From positions 1,736,001 through 1,800,000 of the forward strand of contig NZ_CP089293.1 of assembly GCF_021919345.1 (NCBI RefSeq): 64,000 nucleotides of DNA. The letters are read 5' to 3'. Shown piece by piece: positions 27,966 to 36,266 of this stretch. Both the position numbers and the translations under genes were made by a program. How positions within the stretch are numbered: position 1 is the first letter of the stretch; every line of letters starts with the position of its first letter. Under the pieces are notes generated by a model. That model had not been told where the DNA came from. It ran no database searches and saw only the letters and a list, made by a program, of their open reading frames with translations. The stretch is from Paenarthrobacter nicotinovorans. GTDB lineage: Bacteria > Actinomycetota > Actinomycetes > Actinomycetales > Micrococcaceae.

Positions 27966-28130
27966 GTGACGGAGTACTGGTACAACGTCAAGACGCACGA
28001 GATCGAAGAGGACGCCATGTCCGATTGGACCCAGCTGATTGGCCCCTACAAAACCAGGGAAGAAGCCGAGCACGCATTGGAGAAGGTCAAAGCCCGCAAT
28101 GACGCCTGGGATGCCCAGGACGACGATTAG
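27966..28130 (+). CDS. Small SPOR-domain-like protein (54 aa)
   Basis: This short gene begins with GTG 27966 behind a strong GAGGAGGAG and ends at TAG 28128-28130. The product starts TEYWYNVKTHEIEEDAMSDW and ends in a run of aspartates. The pattern of aromatic N-terminus, GPYKTREEAEHALEKVK in the middle and a charged end resembles a half SPOR domain; such 50-60 residue proteins are common in Arthrobacter-type genomes and are usually called SPOR-domain-containing. A role in peptidoglycan binding is not shown. It is convergent with panB, eleven bases away. Confidence 0.75.
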   Translation: MTEYWYNVKTHEIEEDAMSDWTQLIGPYKTREEAEHALEKVKARNDAWDAQDDD

Positions 28131-28141
28131 CCAAGGCCTGC

Positions 28142-29047
28142 CTAGAAGGAGTGTTCCGGTCCGGGGAACTGCCCGGACCGGACGTCCTCGCCGAATGCGG
28201 CAGCTGCGTCGGTCAGGGTTGTGCGCAGGTCTGCGTACTGCTTGACGAACTTGGCCATCTTGCCGCCCCGGAGTCCGGCCATGTCCTGCCAGACGAGGAC
28301 CTGGCCTGTGGTGCTCTTGCCTGCTCCGATGCCCACCGTTGGTACGCGCAACGCAGCGTCCACAAGGGCAGCCGTTTCCGCGGGGACCATTTCCATCAGG
28401 ACGCTGAACGCTCCGGCATCCTGGAGGGCCACAGCGTCGTCCACGAGCCGCTGCGCGTCATCCCCACGCCCCTGGACGCGGTAACCGCCGAGGGAGTGTT
28501 CGCTTTGCGGTGTGAAGCCGATATGCGCCATGACGGGGATGCCTGCCTGGACCATCGCTTTGACAGTGTCCGCGTAGTACGCGGTTCCCTCGATCTTCAC
28601 CGCGTGTGCAAGGCCTTCCTTCAGGAAGCGCACGCCGGTAGCCACGGCCTGGCCGGGAGAGACCTCATAACTGCCGAAAGGCAGGTCGGCAATGACCAAT
28701 GCCCGCTTGGCTGCGCGGCTCACTGCCCGGGTCAGGGGAAGAAGCTCATCCACGGTGACGGGAAGGCTGGTTTCGTTGCCGAAGACGTTGTTGGAAGCCG
28801 AATCGCCGACAAGCAGCACTTCGATTCCCGCTTGGTCGAAGATCTCCGCCGCGTACTGCTCATACGCGGTCAGCATGGCGAAGTGTTCGCCGTTGTCCTT
28901 GGCCTGTTGGAGGTGGTGGATCCGTATCCGGCCGGCCGGCTTCCTGCCGGTCGCTGATGGCGCCTGCGCACCGGTTCCGGGACCGCTTCCGTAAGGGGCG
29001 GAAACTTCGGCGGGCGTGGTGGACTCAGGAAGGTTGCTCGGGGCCAT
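28142..29047 (-). CDS. panB: 3-methyl-2-oxobutanoate hydroxymethyltransferase PanB
   Basis: PanB makes ketopantoate from 2-oxoisovalerate and methylene-tetrahydrofolate, the first committed step of pantothenate synthesis. Signatures: [33 protein letters not shown] (metal aspartate), [31 protein letters not shown] and IGIGAG-like [15 protein letters not shown]. An N-terminal disordered stretch of about 40 residues is rich in Pro, Gly and Ser. It is 301 aa. The ATG at 29047 lies six bases behind a TAGGCT -10 hexamer. No panC or panD is adjacent. Confidence 0.94.
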   Translation of the reverse strand: MAPSNLPESTTPAEVSAPYGSGPGTGAQAPSATGRKPAGRIRIHHLQQAKDNGEHFAMLTAYEQYAAEIFDQAGIEVLLVGDSASNNVFGNETSLPVTVDELLPLTRAVSRAAKRALVIADLPFGSYEVSPGQAVATGVRFLKEGLAHAVKIEGTAYYADTVKAMVQAGIPVMAHIGFTPQSEHSLGGYRVQGRGDDAQRLVDDAVALQDAGAFSVLMEMVPAETAALVDAALRVPTVGIGAGKSTTGQVLVWQDMAGLRGGKMAKFVKQYADLRTTLTDAAAAFGEDVRSGQFPGPEHSF

Positions 29048-29053
29048 GGATAG

Positions 29054-29059
29054 AGCCTA
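29054..29059 (-). promoter_or_regulatory. panB -10 hexamer, leaderless start
   Basis: On the minus strand TAGGCT, a six-base spacer CTATCC, then ATG 29047. No Shine-Dalgarno sequence is present. Confidence 0.6.
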
Positions 29060-29105
29060 AGCGGTGCCGACGGCGGCTGCCAGCAGTGTGCCCAGCGTCA
29101 CCTTT

Positions 29106-29166
29106 TGTAAACGGTGTGTTACACGCAGCTACTGCTGCGGCTTTAGGGGGGAACTCTTAGTAGAGT
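29106..29166 (+). promoter_or_regulatory. glnA2 promoter region
   Basis: A -10-like TAGAGT (29161-29166) lies 71 bases before the glnA2 start, with no good -35. Upstream is an imperfect dyad, GTAAAC-GGTGT-GTTAC (29107-29122). The 10-mer TGTAAACGGT at 29106-29115 recurs upstream of glnA1 at 37875-37884. A GlnR-type nitrogen box is possible but does not match the GTnAC-n6-GnAAC pattern well. Confidence 0.4.
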
Positions 29167-29237
29167 GAAGGCTGAGCTGCCGTGGCTTCTGTCCCTTGAA
29201 ACCAGCGGCATGGACAACGAATCGGAAAAGAGGCCCT

Positions 29238-30578
29238 ATGGACCGCCAGCAAGAGTTCGTTCTGCGGACAATCGAAGAGCGTGACGTGCGCTTCGTACGC
29301 TTGTGGTTCACCGACGTCGTGGGTTCCCTTAAATCGGTGGCGCTTGCGCCCGCCGAAGTCGAGGGTGCCTTTGAAGAAGGCCTTGGCTTTGATGGCTCAG
29401 CGATCGAGGGCCTGGCGCGTGTGTTCGAATCCGACATGCTCGCGCAGCCGGATCCCTCCACCTTCCAGATCCTGCCCTGGCGTGGTGAGACCGAACAAAC
29501 CTCAAGGATGTTCTGCGACATCCTGACTCCGGACGGCGAACCGTCGGCCGCGGACCCCCGCAACGTCCTCAAGCGGACCTTGGCAAAGGCCGCGGACATG
29601 GGCTTCACCTGCTACACCCACCCTGAGATCGAGTTCTACCTGCTCAAGTCCAAGGACTTGGGCCCGGATGGCTCGCCGGTACCTGTGGACGAGGGCGGCT
29701 ACTTCGATCACGTTCCCGGTGGTGTGGCACAGGACTTCCGCCGTACTGCGGTCACCATGCTCGAATCCGTGGGCATCTCCGTGGAGTTCAGCCACCACGA
29801 GGGCGGCCCGGGGCAGAACGAGATCGACCTTCGTTACGCCGATGCGCTTCAGACCGCGGACAACATCATGACGTTCCGTACCGTCATCAAGGAAGTTGCG
29901 CTCCAGCAGGGTACCTACGCCACGTTCATGCCCAAGCCGTTCACCGATCACCCCGGTTCCGGAATGCACACGCACTTTTCGCTGTTCGAGGGCGACACCA
30001 ACGCTTTCTTCGAAGCCGGTGCGGAGTTCCAGCTCTCCAAGACCGCACGCCAGTTCATTGCCGGCATCCTCAAGCACGCTCCGGAATTCACGGCTGTCAC
30101 CAACCAGTTCGTGAACTCCTACAAGCGGCTTTGGGGCGGCGGCGAGGCCCCGAGCTACCTGAGCTGGGGACACAACAACCGGTCTGCGCTGGTCCGCGTT
30201 CCGCTCTACAAGCCCGGCAAGGGACAGTCTGCGCGGATCGAATACCGTGGCATCGACTCCGCCACCAACCCTTACCTGGCCTACGCCGTGTTGCTCGGGG
30301 CGGGCCTGAAGGGCATCGAGGAGGGCTATGAGCTCCCCGCTGCCGCTGAGGACGACGTATGGTCACTGACCACCGCGGAGCGCAAGGCGATGGGGCACGC
30401 GCCTCTTCCGGCCAGCCTCCACGACGCCATCCGGGCAATGGAGGAATCCGAACTGGTGGCCGAAATCCTTGGCGAGCAGGTTTTTGAGCACTTCCTCCGC
30501 AACAAGCGGGCAGAGTGGCAGGATTACAGGCTCCAGGTCACCCCCTATGAGCTGCAGCGCAACCTCGGCATTCTTTAG
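29238..30578 (+). CDS. glnA2: Type I glutamine synthetase, GlnA2 type
   Basis: This 446-residue glutamine synthetase makes glutamine from glutamate, ammonia and ATP, or a related gamma-glutamyl ligase reaction as reported for some secondary GlnA paralogues. The start is ATG 29238, DRQQEFVLRTIEERD. Core motifs are GFDGSAIEG, THPEIEFYLL, SHHEGGPGQNEIDL, GSGMHTHFSLF and NNRSALVRVP. At the place where GlnA1 has DLYELP, this protein has DDVWSL (Trp 375), so it lacks the adenylylation tyrosine and probably escapes GlnE control. It precedes glnE by nine bases. Confidence 0.93.
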   Translation: MDRQQEFVLRTIEERDVRFVRLWFTDVVGSLKSVALAPAEVEGAFEEGLGFDGSAIEGLARVFESDMLAQPDPSTFQILPWRGETEQTSRMFCDILTPDGEPSAADPRNVLKRTLAKAADMGFTCYTHPEIEFYLLKSKDLGPDGSPVPVDEGGYFDHVPGGVAQDFRRTAVTMLESVGISVEFSHHEGGPGQNEIDLRYADALQTADNIMTFRTVIKEVALQQGTYATFMPKPFTDHPGSGMHTHFSLFEGDTNAFFEAGAEFQLSKTARQFIAGILKHAPEFTAVTNQFVNSYKRLWGGGEAPSYLSWGHNNRSALVRVPLYKPGKGQSARIEYRGIDSATNPYLAYAVLLGAGLKGIEEGYELPAAAEDDVWSLTTAERKAMGHAPLPASLHDAIRAMEESELVAEILGEQVFEHFLRNKRAEWQDYRLQVTPYELQRNLGIL

Positions 30579-30587
30579 GCAGGGCCA

Positions 30588-33500
30588 GTGAGCCTTGCAC
30601 GACGGCTCATCTCAGCCGGATTCAGCGACCTTGAGAAGGGGGAGCGCTTCCTTGCTGCCCCCGAGCTTGAGGGTATTGACGAGGACGCACTGTTTGCCGG
30701 CCTTTCCATGGCTGCCAGTCCCGATACGGCCCTGCAGTCACTGGTCCGGCTCATTGAGAAGAATCCTGGCCTGAAGAAGCTGGCCGCGGCGGATCCGGAC
30801 ACCTGCGAGCCCCTGTACCGTTTGCTGGGGGCCTCGGAGGCGCTGGGGGAGTTCCTGATGCGCCGGCCCGAGCACCTGGACGTCTTTGATGCTCCTGTCA
30901 GTCCGGAGCCCCTGCAGGCTTCCAGCGACGAGCTCCGCGCCACACTGCTTCGTTCCGTCAAGGCTGAGCCCGGCGCCCACAGGCCCGTGGCAGGCATCAC
31001 CGGGCAGCCCGCCTATGCCGCATTGCGGACGGCGTACCGCCGGGGCCTGACTGAGCTCGCCATCAAAGACCTGTGCGCAGCTTCGCCCCAGGACTTCATG
31101 CCTGCAGCCGGAGCTGAACTGGCCGACCTCGCCGGTGCCGCGATCGAAGCCGCCCTTGCCGTATCCCGGGCTGAAGCGGCAGGCCATTACGACGCTGACG
31201 ACATCGCCGACGTCGGAATGGCCGTCATCGGCATGGGCAAATGCGGAGCCCGCGAGCTGAACTACATTTCGGACGTCGATGTCATCTATGTCATCGAGTC
31301 CGAAGAGCTGGAGGATGCCCGGGCGTCCACGATCGGGACCGCCCTGGCCTCGGGTATTTCCCGGGCAATTTCCTCCTTTGCTCCCGAACCGGGCCTCTGG
31401 GAAGTGGATGCGAATCTCCGCCCGGAAGGAAAATCGGGCCCTCTTGTACGCACCCTTCCTTCCCACCTGAGCTACTACGCCCGGTGGGCCGAAAGCTGGG
31501 AGTTCCAGGCGCTGCTCAAGGCGCGGACCATCGCCGGCGACCGGGAACTTGGCCAGCGCTATGAAAAGGCCGTGGAGCCGTTGGTCTGGTCTTCTGCCGG
31601 CCGTGAGGGCTTTGTGGAGTCCGTGCAGGCGATGCGCCGCAGGGTGACCGACTACATCCCCGCATCCGAGGAGCAGCGGCAGATCAAGCTGGGACGTGGC
31701 GGACTGCGGGATGTCGAGTTCACCGTCCAGTTGCTGCAGTTGGTACACGGCAAGTCCGATGAATCCCTCCGCTGCAAAGATACGACGTCGGCCATCGCCG
31801 CACTTTCGGCGGGAGGCTACATCGGGCGTGCCGATGCCGCTGCCTTCGACAGCGCTTACCGGTACCTCCGCTTGCTGGAGCATCGGATCCAGCTGTTCCA
31901 GCTGCGGCGCACCCACCTGATGCCTGTGGCTGAGGATGCCCAGCGGTTCCTGGCCAAAGCTGTCCTGGGTCCGTTTTCCCTTGAGCGCCCCCATCCGGAC
32001 CAGCTCATGGCTGCATGGCAAAAGACCAAGAAGTCCGTGCGGGAACTCCATGAACGGATCTTCTATCGTCCGCTGCTCAACACTGCTGCGAAGTTGAGCA
32101 GCGAAGACGCAAAGCTCAGTCCTGAGGCAGCCCAAGGCCGGCTGGCGGCTCTCGGCTACCTGGATCCCCAGGGAGCTCTGCGACACATTGAAGCTTTGAC
32201 GGCGGGCGTCAGCCGCCGTGCTGCTTTGCAACGGCAGTTGCTGCCGATCCTTCTGGGTTGGCTTGCTGAGGGCGTCGACCCCGATGCCGGCCTGCTTGCG
32301 TTCCGCCGGGTCAGCGAAGCCCTTGGCACCACGCACTGGTACCTGGGCCTGCTCCGTGATTCGCAGGCTGCCGCCGAACGCCTATGCCAGGTCCTGGCCA
32401 ATTCCCGTTTGATTTCGGACCTCCTGGAAGTATCACCGGAGTCCGTGGCGTGGCTGGGCAGCGACAAGGAATTGGCCCCCGTTCGTTTCGAAGCCCAATG
32501 GCAGGAAATCCAATCCAAGCTGTCCCGGCATCCTGACCCTGAGAGTGCCATGAGGCTTATCCGGTTGATCCGGCGACGCGAGATCCTCAGGACGGCCATT
32601 GCGGACAGCGCCGGACTCCTTGACCAGGACGCCGTCGGTTTGGCTTTGGCCGAGACTGACCGCGCTGCCGTACTGGGAGCCCTGCATGTGGCCGAGGCCG
32701 TAGTGGCTGGCTCAGGCCCGTTGAAAACCGATGTACTTGTGGTTGCCATGGGTAGGCAGGGCGGCCGCGAGATCGGCTACGGCTCGGACGCGGACGTTAT
32801 GTATGTGCACCGTGCCCGCCCTGGCTTCAGCGATGCCGAGGCGCAGGAACAGGCGACGGCGATCGTCGCCAAGGTCTCCGGCTTCCTCACCCAGCCGCTC
32901 AAGCCGGCAATCATGGCCGAGCGGGTGCTGATGGTGGACGCCGACCTCCGGCCGGAAGGCAAGAACGGTGCGATGGTGAGGTCCTTGGACTCCTACGCGG
33001 AGTATTACCGCCGGTGGTCTTTGATCTGGGAAGCCCAGGCGCTGCTGCGTGCCCGTCCCATGGCTGGTTCGGATGAGTTGGCGGCAGACTTCGTTAAGCT
33101 GATCGATCCCATCCGGTATCCGCAGGAACTGCAGGAGCAGGATGTCCGGGAGATCCGGCGGATCAAGGCGCGGGTAGAGTCTGAACGGCTGCCCCGGGGC
33201 GCGGATCCCGCCAGGCACGTCAAGCTTGGCCGTGGTGGTCTGAGCGACGTCGAGTGGCTGGTGCAGCTGCTTCAGTTGCAGCATGCCGGGAAGCATCCCG
33301 CTTTGCGGACCAGCTCCACCCTTGAGGCCCTGGCTGCCGCTGAGGAGTTGGGGTTCATCGGCAGGGACGACGCGGCACTGCTGCGGGATGCTTGGCGTCT
33401 GGCCAGCCGCATCCGATCGGCCAATGTGATCGTGACCGGGCGTGCCTCAGATGTCCTGCCTTCCTCGCGCAAGGACCTTGAAGCTGTTGCGCGCTGGTGC

Positions 33501-33599
33501 GGCTACCCGCCCGGGAACGCCGGCCATTTTGAGGAGGACTACCTCCGGCTGAGTCGTCGGGCCAGGGCGGTTTTCGAGAAGATGTTTTACGCCACCTAA
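30588..33599 (+). CDS. glnE: Glutamine synthetase adenylyltransferase/deadenylase GlnE
   Basis: GlnE attaches and removes AMP on glutamine synthetase in response to nitrogen status. It has two nucleotidyltransferase halves: the first with GMGKCGARELNYISDVDVIY near residue 212, the second with MGRQGGREIGYGSDADVMYV near 720. Each has its own EADLRPEGK-type segment, VDANLRPEGKSGP and VDADLRPEGKNGAM, and helical linker domains. Length 1003 aa matches full-length enzymes. GTG 30588 is nine bases after glnA2, so the genes form an operon. Its probable target is GlnA1, which keeps the tyrosine motif. Confidence 0.96.
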   Translation: MSLARRLISAGFSDLEKGERFLAAPELEGIDEDALFAGLSMAASPDTALQSLVRLIEKNPGLKKLAAADPDTCEPLYRLLGASEALGEFLMRRPEHLDVFDAPVSPEPLQASSDELRATLLRSVKAEPGAHRPVAGITGQPAYAALRTAYRRGLTELAIKDLCAASPQDFMPAAGAELADLAGAAIEAALAVSRAEAAGHYDADDIADVGMAVIGMGKCGARELNYISDVDVIYVIESEELEDARASTIGTALASGISRAISSFAPEPGLWEVDANLRPEGKSGPLVRTLPSHLSYYARWAESWEFQALLKARTIAGDRELGQRYEKAVEPLVWSSAGREGFVESVQAMRRRVTDYIPASEEQRQIKLGRGGLRDVEFTVQLLQLVHGKSDESLRCKDTTSAIAALSAGGYIGRADAAAFDSAYRYLRLLEHRIQLFQLRRTHLMPVAEDAQRFLAKAVLGPFSLERPHPDQLMAAWQKTKKSVRELHERIFYRPLLNTAAKLSSEDAKLSPEAAQGRLAALGYLDPQGALRHIEALTAGVSRRAALQRQLLPILLGWLAEGVDPDAGLLAFRRVSEALGTTHWYLGLLRDSQAAAERLCQVLANSRLISDLLEVSPESVAWLGSDKELAPVRFEAQWQEIQSKLSRHPDPESAMRLIRLIRRREILRTAIADSAGLLDQDAVGLALAETDRAAVLGALHVAEAVVAGSGPLKTDVLVVAMGRQGGREIGYGSDADVMYVHRARPGFSDAEAQEQATAIVAKVSGFLTQPLKPAIMAERVLMVDADLRPEGKNGAMVRSLDSYAEYYRRWSLIWEAQALLRARPMAGSDELAADFVKLIDPIRYPQELQEQDVREIRRIKARVESERLPRGADPARHVKLGRGGLSDVEWLVQLLQLQHAGKHPALRTSSTLEALAAAEELGFIGRDDAALLRDAWRLASRIRSANVIVTGRASDVLPSSRKDLEAVARWCGYPPGNAGHFEEDYLRLSRRARAVFEKMFYAT

Positions 33600-33617
33600 G
33601 GCCAAAGGGATTACGGG

Positions 33618-35105
33618 CTACTTCGTGACAGCGGCCGAGGCGGCCAGCTCCCGGGCATGCCGCAGCATCGTCACCACCGGCACTCCGGTGACCAGCTCGC
33701 CGTCGACGACGTACCCTTCTTCGCGGTCTGTCAGTGCCTCCACCATGCGTTGGCGCCACATCGTCAATTCCGCCTGATGGGTTGCGTCGTCGGCGAGGTT
33801 GTTGCGTTCCTGCGGATCGGCGTCGAGGTCGAACAGTTCCTCAGTGCCTTCGCCCGAGCCCCATATGTACTTGTAACGGCCGTCCGTCAGCCAGTGCAGG
33901 TTTTGCCCCCAATACACGTGTTCGCCGTGCAGTACCTCCCGAACGGCATCAGTGTTTTCACCACGAATGATTGATGCCAGGGACTTGCCGTCCACGGAAT
34001 CGGGGATCGGGAGGCCGGCGAGCTCCAGCAGAGTGGGCATGATGTCCCTGAGTTCCACTACGTGGTCCACTACGGCTCCGCGGACGGCATGCTCCGCGGT
34101 GGGTGCATTGGCGATGATGAACGGGACCCGGGCCGACCCCTCATAGGGCACTGCTTTACGGAACATGTGGTGGTCGCCCATCATCTCGCCGTGGTCGCTG
34201 GTGAAAGCGATCACCGTGTTCTCACTGAGGCCGAAGTCCGCCAGGGACTCCTTGATGCGGTTGATCTGGAGGTCAATCTGGGCCATCAGGCCGTAGTACC
34301 CCGCTCTGGCTCTATGTACAACGTGGTCGGGAATGGTGCCGTAGCTGGCTTGGTAGTCGCTGTCCTGCCGGTGGGCGTCCCAGTGGTGTTCCCAGTTGCC
34401 CTCCACGGCTTCGTAGGCGGGAATGCCGAGGTACTGTTCGAAAGCCCACGACGGCGGATCGTACGGCGGATGGGGGCGGTGGAAGGACAGATACAGGAAA
34501 AAGGGCTTCACGGGGTCGCGGCGGTGCATCCATTCAATGGCTTGCGTGCCGATCCAGTGCGACGGGTGCAGGCTTTCAGCCTTGTCCCACGGGCGGGCGA
34601 CGATGGAATTGCAGTTGACGCCGTGGTCGAAGTACTCGGCGTCGGGACCCATGCCGGGTTGCCTGCGGAGCCATGGCACGTAGTCATCAAACATCGCGAA
34701 ATGCTGTTGGTGCTCCCGGCGGGCGTGGTGGAGGTAGCCATCGTGGAGGATGACGTCGTCGAAACCGAGCCTGGAGCGTTCGGGCCACACGTGCATCTTT
34801 CCTATGGCCTGCGTGTGGTACCCGCCCTTTCTGAACTCCTCCTGTACCGTCACCGGGTGGACAGCATGGAAAGGAACGCCATCGTTGTAGCCAACCCGGC
34901 CGTGCTTCTCCTGGGACTGTCCGGTGAACAGTGCTGCGCGGGCCGGCACACACGACGGCGTAGCAGAATAGCCTTTGGAGAATCGGACGCCGTTCCTGGC
35001 GAGTTCGTCGAGGTGGGGTGTCTCCACATAAGGGTGACCGTCCGAGGACAGGCAGTCGCCCCTCCATTCGTCAACGCAGATCAGGATGACGTTGGGCTGG
35101 CTCAT
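33618..35105 (-). CDS. Sulfatase-family hydrolase
   Basis: This is an alkaline-phosphatase-superfamily sulfatase of 495 aa. The N-terminal metal site is NVILICVDEWRGD. The active-site signature reads CVPARAALFTG with the cysteine at residue 52; such cysteines are converted to formylglycine. C-x-P-A-R occurs in arylsulfatases and also in phosphonate monoesterases, so the substrate may be a sulfate ester or a related diester. Later metal-site motifs are AFTSDHGEMMGDH and HGEHVYWGQN. No signal peptide is seen, which suggests a cytoplasmic enzyme. It lies opposite to glnE and to the GNAT gene; ATG 35105 follows AAAGGAAC. Confidence 0.85.
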   Translation of the reverse strand: MSQPNVILICVDEWRGDCLSSDGHPYVETPHLDELARNGVRFSKGYSATPSCVPARAALFTGQSQEKHGRVGYNDGVPFHAVHPVTVQEEFRKGGYHTQAIGKMHVWPERSRLGFDDVILHDGYLHHARREHQQHFAMFDDYVPWLRRQPGMGPDAEYFDHGVNCNSIVARPWDKAESLHPSHWIGTQAIEWMHRRDPVKPFFLYLSFHRPHPPYDPPSWAFEQYLGIPAYEAVEGNWEHHWDAHRQDSDYQASYGTIPDHVVHRARAGYYGLMAQIDLQINRIKESLADFGLSENTVIAFTSDHGEMMGDHHMFRKAVPYEGSARVPFIIANAPTAEHAVRGAVVDHVVELRDIMPTLLELAGLPIPDSVDGKSLASIIRGENTDAVREVLHGEHVYWGQNLHWLTDGRYKYIWGSGEGTEELFDLDADPQERNNLADDATHQAELTMWRQRMVEALTDREEGYVVDGELVTGVPVVTMLRHARELAASAAVTK

Positions 35106-35165
35106 TGAAGGGTTCCTTTGCCGTAGGAAACTGTTGAGACAACCCTAAGGGGAGGAAAGCACTTA

Positions 35166-35735
35166 ATGCGTGAATATGACTCAGAAAAAGCCTTTTCAAT
35201 CGTAAGCGATCAAGATCCTGTTGGCGATGTGTGGTTGATTCCGCTGAAGATGCTCGACGCCGACGCCCGTGCCATCCAGCTTGGCGCCGTGGCTGAACTG
35301 TCCGTTGGGGATGGGCAGCGGGAGTTTGTGGGGGATCCGTTGCGCATGATGCTGATAGCTCTGGAGGAGGAGTCCAGACTGCCCTTCGTCATTGAGTCGG
35401 GTGGTGTGGGTGTAGGGGTGCTGACACTGCAGACCGGTGCGGCGTCGCTGGCGGGCTGGGGAGATGACGATTCGGCATGGCTGCTCAGGGGTTTCCTTAT
35501 CGACGCCGGGAGCCAGGGGCGTGGTCTGGGTACCCGGGCTGCCCGCGCTGCCGTGGCCGAAGCCCGCAAGCTGACGGCGAGGCTGGGAGGCGGCCAGTCC
35601 GGCGTCGTGCTTTCTGTCAATGAGCGCAACCCTGCAGGGTTGGCCGCCTACAAGAAGGCCGGCTTTGTGGACGCCGGGCGCTATTCGGGCGGCAATTCCG
35701 GACCGCAGAGGACGATGTTCAAGTCCTTCCTGTGA
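35166..35735 (+). CDS. GNAT family N-acetyltransferase
   Basis: This 189-residue protein fits the GNAT fold that transfers acetyl from acetyl-CoA. The acetyl-CoA loop is LIDAGSQGRGLGTRAARAAV (Q/R-x-x-G-x-G type) at about residues 111-130. SVNERNPAGLAAYKKAGFVD is the usual alpha4-beta7 end of the domain. The substrate is unknown. ATG 35166 follows GGGGAGG. It is divergent from the sulfatase with about 60 bases between starts, so they may share regulation, and it may be part of a small accessory insert. Confidence 0.8.
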   Translation: MREYDSEKAFSIVSDQDPVGDVWLIPLKMLDADARAIQLGAVAELSVGDGQREFVGDPLRMMLIALEEESRLPFVIESGGVGVGVLTLQTGAASLAGWGDDDSAWLLRGFLIDAGSQGRGLGTRAARAAVAEARKLTARLGGGQSGVVLSVNERNPAGLAAYKKAGFVDAGRYSGGNSGPQRTMFKSFL

Positions 35736-35773
35736 CGCGGCATGCATCGCCGTTGGCTGGCCGGAGTCACGCG

Positions 35774-35802
35774 TTGCACATAAAACTAAGCAGCCTTATA
35801 GA
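35774..35802 (+). promoter_or_regulatory. Near-consensus sigma-A promoter of the 35841 gene
   Basis: The -35 TTGCAC (35774-35779) and -10 TATAGA (35797-35802) are separated by exactly 17 bases. The predicted leader is about 32 bases, with the Shine-Dalgarno GGAGGG before ATG 35841. This is one of the best conventional promoters in the window. Confidence 0.65.
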
Positions 35803-35840
35803 CTTGGCGTGTCACTGATCTCGAATCGGAGGGAACGTCC

Positions 35841-36194
35841 ATGGAATACAACGGAAGCCCCACTGAAAGGGCAATTCCTGCCGGAGAACTCGACCGGCGC
35901 CACGTGGGTCAATCGGTTAGCTTTCAACCAAATGACTTCACGGTTGTCTTCGGCACCATCGCAGGCATCGCCCGGACTGAGGCCCTCGTCTATCTGTCTC
36001 TCGACGGAGTCGGCGGCGGAACGCATCTGAAGGATGAATACGACCTGTCGATCGACCACAAGGTCTACCTCCAGCTCGACCCCTTGGGAAGCGCAGAAAA
36101 GGGTCTTTCCGAGGCAGCAAGCTTCGTGAAAGAGAAGTTGGATGAGATCACCCGGAACATCAGGGAGCGTGAACAGGGGAAGCCTGGGCAGTAA
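35841..36194 (+). CDS. Hypothetical protein (117 aa)
   Basis: I do not recognise a family. The product starts MEYNGSPTERAIPAGELDRR and appears soluble: a small beta-rich core (VGQSVSFQPNDFTVVFGTIA, then EALVYLSLDGV, YDLSIDHKVYLQLD) followed by a charged helix (SEAASFVKEKLDEITRNIRE). No membrane segment, signal peptide or cysteines are seen. The pattern resembles a small barrel or regulatory domain. ATG 35841 has a clear GGAGGG and a strong promoter, so it is probably a real gene. It ends before a long bidirectional terminator shared with glnA1. Confidence 0.65.
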   Translation: MEYNGSPTERAIPAGELDRRHVGQSVSFQPNDFTVVFGTIAGIARTEALVYLSLDGVGGGTHLKDEYDLSIDHKVYLQLDPLGSAEKGLSEAASFVKEKLDEITRNIREREQGKPGQ

Positions 36195-36210
36195 TCCCTG
36201 CGCATTGAAA

Positions 36211-36246
36211 AAGGCCAGCCCCATCCTCGCGGATGGGGCTGGCCTT
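36211..36246. terminator. Bidirectional terminator between 35841 gene and glnA1
   Basis: Perfect 16-bp arms (36211-36226 and 36231-36246, AAGGCCAGCCCCATCC and its complement) flank a TCGC loop. The A-run at 36208-36212 becomes a T-tract on the minus strand, so it should terminate glnA1, and it also stops the convergent 35841 gene. Confidence 0.9.
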
Positions 36247-36266
36247 CTCAGTATGTGCCCAGGGGC

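Noticed and set aside
30738..32336. 532-codon open frame on the - strand
   Set aside because: Antisense to glnE, no motifs.
33618..35105. Choline sulfatase
   Set aside because: The active-site string and length are compatible with several sulfatase subfamilies; no bet or transporter genes lie nearby, so a substrate name is not justified.
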